Assembly (NCBI GenBank): GCA_900541915.1
Contig: UQLS01000010.1
Span: 1-64,000 of the forward strand
Origin: an uncultured Phascolarctobacterium sp.
Lineage (GTDB): Bacteria > Bacillota > Negativicutes > Acidaminococcales > Acidaminococcaceae
Reading direction: 5' to 3'
Length of the DNA stretch: 64,000 nucleotides
Shown here: positions 34,084 to 43,083 of the stretch, in pieces
Position numbering within the stretch: position 1 is the stretch's first letter
Layout of the letters: each line of letters begins with the position of its first letter
Notes under the pieces: model-generated
The model's input: the letters and a program-made list of their open reading frames with translations, nothing else
Database searches by the model: none
What the model was told of the DNA's origin: nothing
Position numbers and translations under genes: made by a program

Positions 34084-34365
34084 TTATTTTAAAAGTAATT
34101 CGTTTAAAGTATTTTGAGTGAAAAGCTGCTGCAGCAAGGTTTTGTTGGCAGAATAAAAGTTCCACTTGCCGCAGGGACGGACGCTGATAAGTTCAGCTTC
34201 TAAAAGTAGTTTTAAATGATAGGAAAGTTTGCTTTGTGCCATGGCAAATTCTTCCATCAATTTACAAACGCATATTTCGTCGCTGGATGAAATACGCTGT
34301 AACAAGTGCAGACGCATTTCATCAGACAGAGCTTTAAAGATTTTTTGATATTGGAGATTAGTCAT
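34084..34365 (-). CDS. arsR: ArsR family transcriptional repressor
   Basis: A 93-residue winged-helix ArsR/SmtB protein. Before the recognition helix it has EICVCKLMEEF, matching the ELCVCDL metalloid site of classical ArsR, where the two Cys of CVC bind arsenite or antimonite; a third Cys is in RPCGKWNFY. The DNA-binding helix reads MAQSKLSYHLKLLLEAELI. It is followed on the same strand by an ArsP-like permease with its own operator. Upstream, it is only 17 bases from the end of the SsuC-type permease gene, so it may be transcribed from that operon too. Confidence 0.9.
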   Translation of the reverse strand: MTNLQYQKIFKALSDEMRLHLLQRISSSDEICVCKLMEEFAMAQSKLSYHLKLLLEAELISVRPCGKWNFYSANKTLLQQLFTQNTLNELLLK

Positions 34366-34382
34366 TTTTTCACCTTAATCAT

Positions 34383-35171
34383 TTAGTTTTTCCAGGGTAC
34401 TGCTTTCTTTTCGCACCACAGTAAAATAAAGTTAAAGACTACGCCTAACAGGGAAAGGATGATAACACCAGCCATTAAGCGGTCAGTAATCATCAAATCA
34501 CCATAATGCAGGATTAGTGCACCAATGCCTGTTTGAGCTGCAATCATTTCTGCAGCTACGAGTAAAAGCAGGGAGGTTCCTGCTGCCAAGCGCAGACCGG
34601 TAAAAATCATGGGCAGAGCATTAGGGAGGATAATAGCTTTCATAGTCAGCCAGCGACTGGCGTTAAAGCTGGCAGCGACTTTCAGCAGCAAGGGGTCAAC
34701 ATTTTTTACGCCGGCAAAAGTATTCATGGCAACAGGAAAAAATACGCCGGTTGCGATAATAGTAACTTTGGAAAGTTCGCCGATGCCAAGCCACAGGATG
34801 AATAAAGGCAGCAGCGCAATTTTAGGAATAGGATACAGGGCGTTGATAACAGGAGAACACAGGCGGTCTGCCAGAGCAGAGGTGCCGGTAATAAGACCTG
34901 CTGCCAGGCCCAGTAAAGCGCCGATGGCAAAACCCAAAGCTATACGTACCAGGCTTGCAGCTAAACTTGCTGCTATTTCGCCGCTGGCAGTCATAGTAAA
35001 TAAGGCACTGAGAATTTGTGTAGGAGCAGGGAGAAAGAGTGAAGAGATAAGACCGGTGCGGCAGATTACTTCCCATAAGCATAAGAGCAGAAATGCAAAG
35101 GCGAGGGAATACCAGTGCGGATAAGTTTTCTGCCAGTGTTTCATTCTGTTGGTTACAACAAATTCATTCAT
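34383..35171 (-). CDS. ABC transporter permease, SsuC/TauC/NrtB type
   Basis: A 262-residue inner-membrane permease with six membrane segments. The family start PHWYSLAFAFLLLCLWEVICR, the LFLPAPTQIL segment and the EAA-like loop VAASFNASRWLTMKAIILPNA mark it as a nitrate/sulfonate/taurine-class permease. Its start overlaps the end of the ATPase gene by 8 bases. Part of a receptor-ATPase-permease operon for an unknown small anion or sulfonate; no desulfonating monooxygenase is nearby, which an anaerobe would not be expected to use. Confidence 0.88.
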   Translation of the reverse strand: MNEFVVTNRMKHWQKTYPHWYSLAFAFLLLCLWEVICRTGLISSLFLPAPTQILSALFTMTASGEIAASLAASLVRIALGFAIGALLGLAAGLITGTSALADRLCSPVINALYPIPKIALLPLFILWLGIGELSKVTIIATGVFFPVAMNTFAGVKNVDPLLLKVAASFNASRWLTMKAIILPNALPMIFTGLRLAAGTSLLLLVAAEMIAAQTGIGALILHYGDLMITDRLMAGVIILSLLGVVFNFILLWCEKKAVPWKN

Positions 35172-35952
35172 TGTTTTCCACCTCCATCAAAGCTGCACGC
35201 GCATCTTTGCTGATGTGTTCCCAAATGGTACGGGTAAAGCCTGCGATGGCTTCTGCGTGCTGAGGAAGGCTGCGTTCTGCTCTCGGAACATCAACAGTAA
35301 TAATCTGACCGATTTTGCCGGGACGGCGAGAGAGCAGAACAATACGGTCAGCCAGCATAACGGCCTCCTGGATATTATGAGTTACATATAAGGTTGTTAA
35401 ACGAGTTTTTTCCCATAAAGTGACTAATTCTTCCTGCATGATGGTACGTGTTTGAGCATCCAAAGCAGAGAAAGGTTCATCCATCAGCAGAAGGTCAGGT
35501 TCGATAGACATTGCCCGGGCAATACCAGCACGTTGACGCATGCCGCCGCTTAACTGATGAGGATAAGCGTTTTCAAAACCTTTTAAACCAACAAGTTCTA
35601 TATATTTCTGTACACGCTGCTTTTTCTCGCTTTCCGCAATATTTTTTGCTTCCAAGCCAAAAGCGACATTGTCATAAACGCTGCGCCAGGGAAAAAGGCC
35701 GGTTTCCTGAAAAACAATACTCATATGCGGCTGATAGCCGGGGAGAACGTCCTTAAAGCTTATTTTTCCGGAGGTAGGCTCCAGCAAACCTGCTGTAAGG
35801 TTTAGTAATGTAGATTTACCGCAGCCGGAGGGACCGACGATAGCGATAAATTCCTGCTCGTTGACAGTGAGATTTATGTCTTCCAGAACAGGTAAGGTCT
35901 GACCTTTGCGGTTAGTAAAATTTTTACAGATATTTTCTATAACTAATTGCAT
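35164..35952 (-). CDS. ABC transporter ATP-binding protein, SsuB/TauB type
   Basis: A 262-residue ABC ATPase. Walker A GPSGCGKST, Q-loop VFQETGLFPWRSV, signature LSGGMRQRAGIARAM, Walker B LLLMDEPFSALDAQT and switch LYVTHNIQEAV are those of the nitrate/sulfonate/taurine group (the Gly-Met in LSGGM is typical). The gene overlaps the downstream permease gene by 8 bases. A hairpin separates it from the upstream receptor gene. Confidence 0.9.
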   Translation of the reverse strand: MQLVIENICKNFTNRKGQTLPVLEDINLTVNEQEFIAIVGPSGCGKSTLLNLTAGLLEPTSGKISFKDVLPGYQPHMSIVFQETGLFPWRSVYDNVAFGLEAKNIAESEKKQRVQKYIELVGLKGFENAYPHQLSGGMRQRAGIARAMSIEPDLLLMDEPFSALDAQTRTIMQEELVTLWEKTRLTTLYVTHNIQEAVMLADRIVLLSRRPGKIGQIITVDVPRAERSLPQHAEAIAGFTRTIWEHISKDARAALMEVENNE

Positions 35953-35970
35953 ATATTTCTCCTCAAGTAA

Positions 35971-35996
35971 AGAAGGGCAGAATGTTCTGCCCTTCT
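35971..35996 (-). terminator. Intra-operon hairpin after the receptor gene
   Basis: A 12-bp perfect stem AGAAGGGCAGAA/TTCTGCCCTTCT with a very short loop, followed on the minus strand by TTTACTT. A partial terminator or mRNA-protecting element between the receptor gene and the transporter genes. Confidence 0.65.
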
Positions 35997-35997
35997 G

Positions 35998-37011
35998 TTA
36001 TTTAGCCAGTACTTTTTCTAAAAACTGGTTATTTACAATCTGCTCAGTTTGCAGAGAACCGTTTAAAAGTCCGTTGGCTTGATACCAGTTAATCTGGGTG
36101 GTAATATCGCTGTCAAGTAATTTCCCGTCTCTGTCAATGTAGGGAAGGCCGAGCTTGATATCTTCTACCGGTGCATTAACGTATTTGGCGATAATGCTGA
36201 TGACTTCATCGAATTTTTTCGGATCTTTTTTATCAATAACAGCATCGTAATAATAGTTGCAGGCTTTAGTATAGGCTTTCATAAAACGTATGCCAGCATC
36301 TTCTTTTTTACTGAAATCAGGAGAATAAAAAATAGCAGAAGTCTGGTAAGGAATAACGTCGCCAACCTGTACAATAGTTTTGCCATAGCCGGCTTTTTCT
36401 ACTTTAGTGATATTGGGCTCATTTAAGATAGCTGCATCAATCTGTTTGCTTTCCAGGGCTGCCATAACGGCACTTAATTTATTAAGCGGTACCAGCTGTA
36501 CATCATTGAGAGTAAGACCTTCGGCTTCCAGTAAACGGCCGAGCATATAATGGAAGGTAGAGCCTTTTTGCGTAATGCCGATGCGTTTTCCTTTTAAATC
36601 AGCCAATGAGGTAATACCTTGATTGTAATTATCTGTTGTTACCAGCAGAGCTGAAGAGGGAAAGCCTTTTTGTTCACGGCCTTTGTCAGCGACTATGGAA
36701 AGCTTTTGCCCGCTGGCCGCCATGTTAAACAGGCTGGCTGTTATGCCGGTAGCCCCAACATCGATTTTGGAAGATGCAGTAGCGACGGCAATAGGATGGG
36801 CCGCGTCAAACCATTGTGGTTCAACTTTTAATCCTTCTTCAGTAAAATAGCCTTTTTCTATGGCAATAAATAGAGGTGCGCTGCTGGTAAGACGCAGCAT
36901 ACCAAGACTTACAGGAGTAGTTTTAGCAGGGTCGTCTTTGGTGCCGGAGGAACAGCCTGCGGCAGCGGCAACCATGCATAATAACATGATGAGGGCAAGC
37001 AGTTTTTTCAT
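35998..37011 (-). CDS. ABC transporter substrate-binding lipoprotein, SsuA/TauA/NMT1 type
   Basis: A 337-residue solute receptor. Signal peptide MKKLLALIMLLCMVAAAAGC ends with a lipobox whose C20 is the anchor. The mature part carries the family motifs PLFIAIEKGYFTEEGL, ASSKIDVGATG, LADLKGKRIGITQKGS and a hinge region ALESKQIDAAILNEPN. This group binds sulfonates, taurine, nitrate, bicarbonate or thiamine precursors, and the ligand cannot be read from sequence. It is the first gene of the minus-strand operon that ends with the SsuC-type permease, perhaps with arsR. Confidence 0.88.
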   Translation of the reverse strand: MKKLLALIMLLCMVAAAAGCSSGTKDDPAKTTPVSLGMLRLTSSAPLFIAIEKGYFTEEGLKVEPQWFDAAHPIAVATASSKIDVGATGITASLFNMAASGQKLSIVADKGREQKGFPSSALLVTTDNYNQGITSLADLKGKRIGITQKGSTFHYMLGRLLEAEGLTLNDVQLVPLNKLSAVMAALESKQIDAAILNEPNITKVEKAGYGKTIVQVGDVIPYQTSAIFYSPDFSKKEDAGIRFMKAYTKACNYYYDAVIDKKDPKKFDEVISIIAKYVNAPVEDIKLGLPYIDRDGKLLDSDITTQINWYQANGLLNGSLQTEQIVNNQFLEKVLAK

Positions 37012-37170
37012 AAAGACAGATCCTTTCTGAATTATTAAATGTTTATTAGTTATTCTACACTATTCCCTTTAACTTTGCAGTAAAGCTGGAAAAATAATCA
37101 AAAATATTTTTGTCGATAATGTAAAATATAACATCTGTAACAAGATTGTATATATTGCTAAAGAGTATCA

Positions 37171-37179
37171 TGGTATAAT
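37171..37179 (+). promoter_or_regulatory. Extended -10 promoter for the DUF3298-like gene
   Basis: TGGTATAAT matches the extended -10 consensus (TGnTATAAT) and lies 33 bases before the ATG at 37212. No good -35 is at the right distance. Confidence 0.55.
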
Positions 37180-37211
37180 GAAAGCAAGCGATTTTAGAGG
37201 GATGTGAAAAT

Positions 37212-38471
37212 ATGATAAATAGCAGTAAGATAAAACATTTGCTGGCAGTTTGCGCTTTATCCTGCTGTATAAGTATACCTGTTTCGGCAGAAAACGTACG
37301 GCTGGCAGCAGTAGAAACATCAGTCAGCGGTACAGCGATGGATGTAGAGCTTTGGGGAGATAAACTGCCCAGTGGTTATGCTGATGACCTTATGCTGCTT
37401 TTTAAAAATAAAGATGGCAATATTAAAGCAGCTTATAATCCTACTGTTAAAGGTGGATATAACTGTATGATGGATATGGTCAGCATTGGCGGGGAAGGCA
37501 GTCAACTGCTGCTGGCTGTAGGCCAGGGAAACTGGCAGCGTCCCACAGAGTATAGGATTATAGATTTCAGAGATTATAAAGATATTAAGGAAATTTTTTC
37601 TGCAGCAGATAATTATGGAGTAGTAAAAAAAGCTCAAATGCAGGAAGATAGGTTGCAGGTAACCATGTGTGATGGCAGCAGCAGTTCCATGCAGGTTGAT
37701 TCTGCATTGCTTGAAGAAATTCCAACTGAAAGGCGCCAGGCTCAAGCAGAGAAAATAGCTTCTCTTACCGCTAAGGATATTGACGGTGACGGGCAAGAAG
37801 AAGTATTGACAGTGCAGAAGATAACTGCTGATAAAAAAGCGTTGGCTGATGTTGGGGCAGTTTGGAAGCTGAACAAAGACAGCAAATGGGATTGCAGCGG
37901 TTTCACAATCCTTGTGGCAGGAAATGTTGCGAAAAGCAATACTATCAATGAAGGACGTGACGGAGATGGTTATACCATATTGCCGCGTAAGATAGTTGCT
38001 CCTAATGGAGAGGCTACATACCCTGTAGTAACTTACAAAGATAATATCCAGCTGCAGAACAAGGTAAATGAACTTTTGCAGCAGCAAAGTGCTGGATATT
38101 TAGAAAAATTTGTCAGCGGAGAAGCTGATATGGCTTTTAATGTACTGCGTGCAGATAAGGATTTGCTTAGCATTCAGCTTATCAGTGGCAAAAACAGTTT
38201 TGTGCACCATCATGTAAATATTGATCCGCAGACTGGTGAAGTGATAAAGCTTGATGATATCTTACAGGCAGATAATCCTGATTTACTGCCGCTTTTGAAT
38301 CTGTTAAATACTAATAAGAATGTAGAATTTACGGAAGGTTTACCATCAGAGTGGTATCTTGCAGATAAGAAGCTTTGCTTGATTGTTAATGTCTGCGGAC
38401 AGGAAGAAGTATCTTGTTATGCTATCGGTAATCTGCATAAATATCTGAAGGATAAAAAGTGGTTGAGCTGA
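37212..38471 (+). CDS. Secreted protein with DUF3298/RsiV-like C-terminal domain
   Basis: A 419-residue exported protein of unknown function. The N-terminus (KIKHLLAVCALSCCISIPVSA) is a signal peptide, probably cut after VSA. Residues 190-205 hold KDIDGDGQEEVLTV, a short Asp-rich loop like those of calcium-binding or FG-GAP-type repeats. The last ~150 residues (starting with YPVVTYKDNIQLQNKVN and containing VNIDPQTGEVIKLDDIL) resemble the DUF4163/DUF3298 module of RsiV-like proteins. It has no transmembrane anchor. It is upstream of the RND efflux genes but has its own promoter; a palindrome overlaps its stop codon. Confidence 0.75.
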   Translation: MINSSKIKHLLAVCALSCCISIPVSAENVRLAAVETSVSGTAMDVELWGDKLPSGYADDLMLLFKNKDGNIKAAYNPTVKGGYNCMMDMVSIGGEGSQLLLAVGQGNWQRPTEYRIIDFRDYKDIKEIFSAADNYGVVKKAQMQEDRLQVTMCDGSSSSMQVDSALLEEIPTERRQAQAEKIASLTAKDIDGDGQEEVLTVQKITADKKALADVGAVWKLNKDSKWDCSGFTILVAGNVAKSNTINEGRDGDGYTILPRKIVAPNGEATYPVVTYKDNIQLQNKVNELLQQQSAGYLEKFVSGEADMAFNVLRADKDLLSIQLISGKNSFVHHHVNIDPQTGEVIKLDDILQADNPDLLPLLNLLNTNKNVEFTEGLPSEWYLADKKLCLIVNVCGQEEVSCYAIGNLHKYLKDKKWLS

Positions 38472-38484
38472 CTGACCAGTCAGC
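38467..38484. promoter_or_regulatory. Perfect TetR-type palindrome upstream of the RND efflux operon
   Basis: GCTGACTGACCAGTCAGC is a hairpin-capable dyad (7-bp arms, 4-base centre) that overlaps the stop codon of the preceding gene. It is followed by A's rather than T's, so it is not a plus-strand terminator. TGACTGACCAGTCA-like dyads are typical of TetR/AcrR operators of efflux pumps. It lies about 70 bases before the pump promoter. No TetR gene is in the window. Confidence 0.45.
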
Positions 38485-38552
38485 AAAAACTGAAAGATGC
38501 AGAAAATGGGAGAAAAACAGAGAAAAACAATTGTAATATTGCTTAACGGCAT

Positions 38553-38581
38553 TTGCTTTTCTTATATCCCTATTTTATAAT
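38553..38581 (+). promoter_or_regulatory. Sigma-A promoter of the RND efflux operon
   Basis: TTGCTT and TATAAT are separated by 17 bases, about 80 bases before the adaptor start codon. Confidence 0.65.
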
Positions 38582-38662
38582 AATATTATTCTGAAACTGG
38601 CTCAATATCTTTAATTGTAAAGAAGTTACGTTTCTAAATAAAGGAAAAGAGGAGGATTTTGT

Positions 38663-39832
38663 ATGTTTGATTTTATCGGCTCCTGCAAAGCTAAAAAAAC
38701 TGTTGCGGCAGCGCTGGCTCTCGGGCTGATGATGGGCATAGCGGGGTGCGGTAAAAATGAGCAGCCGCAGGCTGCTGCAGTAGCGGTCAAATCCATGCAG
38801 GTAATCAAGCGTGATACACCGCTGGTATATGATTATACCGGTTTTGTGGAAGCTCAGCAGGAAATGAATCTGGTATCTCAGGTTTCCGGACAGATCACCG
38901 GTAAGTATTTTAATGGCGGTGAAACCGTTCAGGCAGGTCAGGTACTGTATTCTATTGATCCTCGCACTTATCAGGCTAACATGCTTAATGCACAGGCAAA
39001 TCTGGCTAATGCTAAGGCTACTTTGGCTAACGCTGCTATGGATGCGGAACGTTATACAAGGCTGTATGAACAATCTGCCGTATCCAAGCAGACCATGGAT
39101 AACGCTATTATGCAGCGTGATCAGGCTCAGGCTTCTGTAAATGCCATGGAAGCATTGTTGCGCAATGCGGAAATTGATATGCAGGAAACCAGCGTAGTTG
39201 CTCCTTTTACAGGACGTATAGATACTACTGCATTAGAAGTTGGTAACTATGCTACAGCTGGACAGACTGTATTGGCAACTATTTCCAATACAGATCCGGT
39301 CTTTGTAAAATTCAGTGTTGCTGAACCGGAATATCTGAAATTATCTTCTGCTCATGATAATAATGGACAGGCATCTTTGGAAAATTTGTCTATTGTTCTC
39401 AGTGATGGCAGTACCTACGAGTTAAAAGGCAAAGTTGCTGAAGTAAACCGCGGTATCAGCGATAATACCGGTACTTTGACTATCAGAGCATTGTTTGACA
39501 ATCCTCAGCGTAAACTGCTGCCCGGTATGTTTGCGCATGTACAGGCAATTGGCGGTATAAGAGAAAATGCACTGCTTATTCCGCAGCGTGCTGTTGTCGA
39601 ACTGATGTATAAGAAATTTGTTTATGTCATCGGTGATGACAACAAGGTTAATATGAAAGAAATCACTGTAGGTCCTATCGTTGGCCGTATGTATATGGTT
39701 GAAAGCGGTTTGGACGGCAGCGAAAACATTGTTGTTGAAGGTACAGGCAAGCTCCGTCAGGGCAGCCAGGTTACTGCAGAACCTATGACGGAGGCTGATT
39801 TGAACACTGCCGAAGCTCAAAACAAACAGTAA
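38663..39832 (+). CDS. RND efflux periplasmic adaptor (AcrA/MexA family)
   Basis: A 389-residue membrane fusion protein. It has a lipoprotein signal with lipobox IAGC (C30), then the beta-barrel and lipoyl halves (VQAGQVLYSIDPRTYQ), an alpha-hairpin of about 70 residues rich in Ala, Asn and Gln (residues ~105-165), and the closing TSVVAPFTGRIDTTALEVGNY, LLPGMFAHVQ and IPQRAVVE motifs of AcrA/MexA. It bridges the inner-membrane pump to an outer-membrane channel. GAGGAGG precedes the ATG. The pump gene follows by 17 bases. Confidence 0.93.
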   Translation: MFDFIGSCKAKKTVAAALALGLMMGIAGCGKNEQPQAAAVAVKSMQVIKRDTPLVYDYTGFVEAQQEMNLVSQVSGQITGKYFNGGETVQAGQVLYSIDPRTYQANMLNAQANLANAKATLANAAMDAERYTRLYEQSAVSKQTMDNAIMQRDQAQASVNAMEALLRNAEIDMQETSVVAPFTGRIDTTALEVGNYATAGQTVLATISNTDPVFVKFSVAEPEYLKLSSAHDNNGQASLENLSIVLSDGSTYELKGKVAEVNRGISDNTGTLTIRALFDNPQRKLLPGMFAHVQAIGGIRENALLIPQRAVVELMYKKFVYVIGDDNKVNMKEITVGPIVGRMYMVESGLDGSENIVVEGTGKLRQGSQVTAEPMTEADLNTAEAQNKQ

Positions 39833-39849
39833 TAAGGAGGCAGGGTTAA

Positions 39850-42800
39850 ATGGCACGTTTTTTTATTGACCGTCCGGTCTTTGCAATAGTGCTGGCTATC
39901 ATTATTACCCTTTTGGGTACTATTGCCGGTTTCAGTCTGCCTATTGCTCAATATCCGCAGATTACTAAGCCTCGTATTGCTGTAGACACTACTTATGTAG
40001 GCGCCAGTGCCGATACAGTAGAAAAATCTGTTGCACAGGCAATCGAGCAAAAGGTAATGGGCGTAGAGAACATGCTGGATATGACTTCTACCAGTACCAG
40101 CTCCGGTCAGTACAAACTCAATGTTCAGTTTAATCTGGACAAAAATGCTGACATTGGTTCCGTAGAAGTACAAAACCGTGTATCTCAGGCTAACAGCTCC
40201 ATGCCTAGTGAAGTAACCAGCTATGGTATTACTACTTCCAAAGAATCTGCTGAGACCATTATGTACTTTGGTCTGTATTCTCCTAATAAGACTTATGACT
40301 CTATGTTCCTCAGAACATATGCCGACGCAAACTTCATTGACGCAGTAAAACGCGTTAAAGGTGTTTCCAAGATTGACGAATATGGTCCTGAATATTCTAT
40401 GCGTATCTGGCTGAATCCTGAAAAAATGGCACAGCTGGGAGTTACTGTTGATGATATTTCCAGTGCTATCAAGAGCCAGAATATCCAGGCACCTGTAGGT
40501 TCTATCGGTAACCGTCCGACTACTGAAGAGCAGGAAAAAGCTTATTCTGCCAGCGCTCAGGGTCGTTTGAATACTCCGGAAGAATTTGGTAATGTTATTA
40601 TTCGTTCCAGCAAAGGCGATAATCTGAAATTACGTGATATTGCCGAAATTAAACCGGGTGCCCGCAGCGATTTGGTTTCCAGTCAGCTGAATGGCGGTGA
40701 CGCTGTTATTTTCCCGGTTTCTCTTACATCTGATGCTAACTCTCTGGAAACAGTAGCAAATATCAGAGAAGTATTAGCTGATGCGCAGACTCGTTTTCCC
40801 AGTGATATGGAATTGATTGTTGTTCAGGATAATACTCAGTTTATTACTGAATCTCTGAGCAAGGTTGCACATACTTTCTTCGAAGCATTGGTACTGGTTA
40901 TCTTTGTAGTATTTATCTTCTTAGGCAGCTGGCGTGCAACAATGATTCCGCTGCTTGCAGTTCCTGTATCTTTGGTTGGTACTCTTGCTTCCTTCGTATT
41001 GCTTGGTTTTACGATCAATACGCTGACTGCTTTCGCTATGATTCTGGCTATCGGCCTTGTTGTCGATGACGCGATTGTCGTTGTTGAAGCAGTTGAACAT
41101 CATATTCAGGATAATGGTATGTCTCCGCGTGAAGCTACCTATCGCGCTATGAATGAAGTTTCCGGCCCTGTTGTGGCTATTGCTTTCGTACTGAGTGCGG
41201 TATTTATTCCGGTTGCTTTCACCGGCGGTACTGTAGGTGAGCTGTATAAACAGTTTGCTATTACCGTTTCTGTTTCCATGATGCTTTCCGCTATTGTAGC
41301 GTTGTCCCTGACTCCGGCATTGTGCGCATTGCTGCTGGTGAAAAAGGGTGAAGAAGCAGCTCCTAAAGGCTTTATCGGTAAAATGGTTGCAGGCTTCAAC
41401 AGATGGTTTACCAATACACTTGGTAAGTATGTAACTAATGTTGAAAAATGTATCCGCAAATCTAAGTTGATTCTGTGCTGCCTCGTGGTTATGGTTATCT
41501 GCATCGGCGCTTTGGCTAAGGCTACACCGACTGGCTTTGTACCTAACGAAGACCAGGGTATGAGTGCTATTGCAATTTCTTTGCCGGAAGGTGCATCTGC
41601 TAACCGTACACAGCAGGTTCTGGCAGAATTGGATGGCCAACTGAGAAAGCTGCCAGGTGTTAAAAATGTCCTGACTGTAGGCGGTGTAGATATTCTGTCT
41701 AGTGCACAAAAAGCAAGTGCAGGTCTTGCCGTTGTTGCCATGGAAGACTTTGATAAGCGTGATAATACTATTCAGGATGTTATTCCTTTGATTTTAAAAG
41801 AAGGCTCTCAGATGACTGATGCATCTGTTATGGCTTTCCAGCCGCCTTCTCTGCCTGGTGCTTCCAGTACCGGTACTTTGAGTATGTACATCATGAACCT
41901 TGCCGGTGAAGATGTTAATACTATGAGCAGCCGTGCTAATGAGTTCCTTGCTAAAGCGCGTCAGCGTCCTGAAATTGGTATGATTTATACCACGTTAAAC
42001 ACCAATACTCCTACTTATCAGTTTGAAGTAGACCGTGAAAAAGCTGAATCTCTGAATGTTCCTGTATCCAGTGTATTTACTGCTTTACAGGCTTTCCTTG
42101 GCGGTACTGAAGTCAACGACATCAACAGCTTCGGTCGTGTATGGAAAGTAGTTATGCAGGCTGATCCTTCTCACCGTACCAGTGCTGACGATATGCGTTT
42201 CTTCTTTGTACGCAGCAATGAAGGCGGTATGGTACCGCTGAATACGTTGGTAAAAGCAAAGAATGAGAATACTTCTGTTATTATGACCCGCTATAATGGC
42301 ACCAGTGCTATTAAGATTGCTGGTGACCCTGCAGATGGTTATTCTACCGGTCAGGCTATGGCTGCGTTGGAAGAAGTTGCTGCAGAAGTATTGCCTACAA
42401 CCTATACTTATGAATGGGTTGACCAGAGCCGTGACGAAGTTGAGGCAGGCGGTCGTTCTACTCAGATCTTTATTATTTCTCTGATTTTCGTATTCCTATG
42501 TCTGGCTGCACTTTATGAAAGCTGGACTATTCCTCTGGCAGTATTGATGTCTGTTCCGACAGCAGTATTTGGCTGCTTCCTGGCTCAGTATCTGCGTGGT
42601 CAGAATAACGACGTATACATGCAGATTGGTCTGATTACCTTGATTGGTCTGGCTGCAAAGAACGCTATTCTGATTGTCGAATATGCTAAGATGAATATGG
42701 AAAACGGTATGGATGTTGTGCATGCTGCTATTGAAGCGGCTCGTGTACGTCTTCGTCCTATCTTGATGACGTCCTTTGCTTTCATCCTTGGCTGCGTTCC

Positions 42801-42975
42801 GCTGGCTGTTGCTACCGGTCCTGGTGCAGGTGCCCGTGTTTCCATGGGTAACGCTGTTGTTGGCGGTATGTTTATTAACACCTTGTTGGGTGTATTCCTT
42901 ATTCCGGTACTGTTTGTCGTTGTAGAACGTTTCTTCAGCAAGAAGAAAAAAACTGAGCAATCAGAACAGCAATAA
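39850..42975 (+). CDS. RND multidrug efflux pump (AcrB/MexB, HAE1 family)
   Basis: A 1,041-residue inner-membrane proton antiporter with the 12-segment, two-large-loop RND plan. The N-terminus ARFFIDRPVFAIVLAIII is typical. The proton-relay pair is D406/D407 in GLVVDDAIVVVE, equal to D407/D408 of E. coli AcrB, with the partner Lys in LAAKNAILIVEYAK of the tenth segment. The family's GFVPNEDQG and PLSTLVxxx-type segment (PLNTLVKAKNE) are also present. With the upstream adaptor it forms a drug or detergent export pump spanning two membranes, a strong sign of a diderm host. No outer-membrane channel (TolC/OprM) gene follows. Confidence 0.95.
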   Translation: MARFFIDRPVFAIVLAIIITLLGTIAGFSLPIAQYPQITKPRIAVDTTYVGASADTVEKSVAQAIEQKVMGVENMLDMTSTSTSSGQYKLNVQFNLDKNADIGSVEVQNRVSQANSSMPSEVTSYGITTSKESAETIMYFGLYSPNKTYDSMFLRTYADANFIDAVKRVKGVSKIDEYGPEYSMRIWLNPEKMAQLGVTVDDISSAIKSQNIQAPVGSIGNRPTTEEQEKAYSASAQGRLNTPEEFGNVIIRSSKGDNLKLRDIAEIKPGARSDLVSSQLNGGDAVIFPVSLTSDANSLETVANIREVLADAQTRFPSDMELIVVQDNTQFITESLSKVAHTFFEALVLVIFVVFIFLGSWRATMIPLLAVPVSLVGTLASFVLLGFTINTLTAFAMILAIGLVVDDAIVVVEAVEHHIQDNGMSPREATYRAMNEVSGPVVAIAFVLSAVFIPVAFTGGTVGELYKQFAITVSVSMMLSAIVALSLTPALCALLLVKKGEEAAPKGFIGKMVAGFNRWFTNTLGKYVTNVEKCIRKSKLILCCLVVMVICIGALAKATPTGFVPNEDQGMSAIAISLPEGASANRTQQVLAELDGQLRKLPGVKNVLTVGGVDILSSAQKASAGLAVVAMEDFDKRDNTIQDVIPLILKEGSQMTDASVMAFQPPSLPGASSTGTLSMYIMNLAGEDVNTMSSRANEFLAKARQRPEIGMIYTTLNTNTPTYQFEVDREKAESLNVPVSSVFTALQAFLGGTEVNDINSFGRVWKVVMQADPSHRTSADDMRFFFVRSNEGGMVPLNTLVKAKNENTSVIMTRYNGTSAIKIAGDPADGYSTGQAMAALEEVAAEVLPTTYTYEWVDQSRDEVEAGGRSTQIFIISLIFVFLCLAALYESWTIPLAVLMSVPTAVFGCFLAQYLRGQNNDVYMQIGLITLIGLAAKNAILIVEYAKMNMENGMDVVHAAIEAARVRLRPILMTSFAFILGCVPLAVATGPGAGARVSMGNAVVGGMFINTLLGVFLIPVLFVVVERFFSKKKKTEQSEQQ

Positions 42976-42986
42976 GGTTAATAAGT

Positions 42987-43020
42987 AAAAATGCTCTGCT
43001 TCGGCAGAGCATTTTTTTTA
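42987..43020 (+). terminator. Terminator of the RND operon
   Basis: A 13-bp perfect stem AAAAATGCTCTGC/GCAGAGCATTTTT with a TTCG tetraloop, continuing into a T-run. Confidence 0.95.
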
Positions 43021-43083
43021 CACAAATATCGTAATTAATATTGTATAATAAAAAAGATTACGGTACATAGAGGGGGGAATAGT

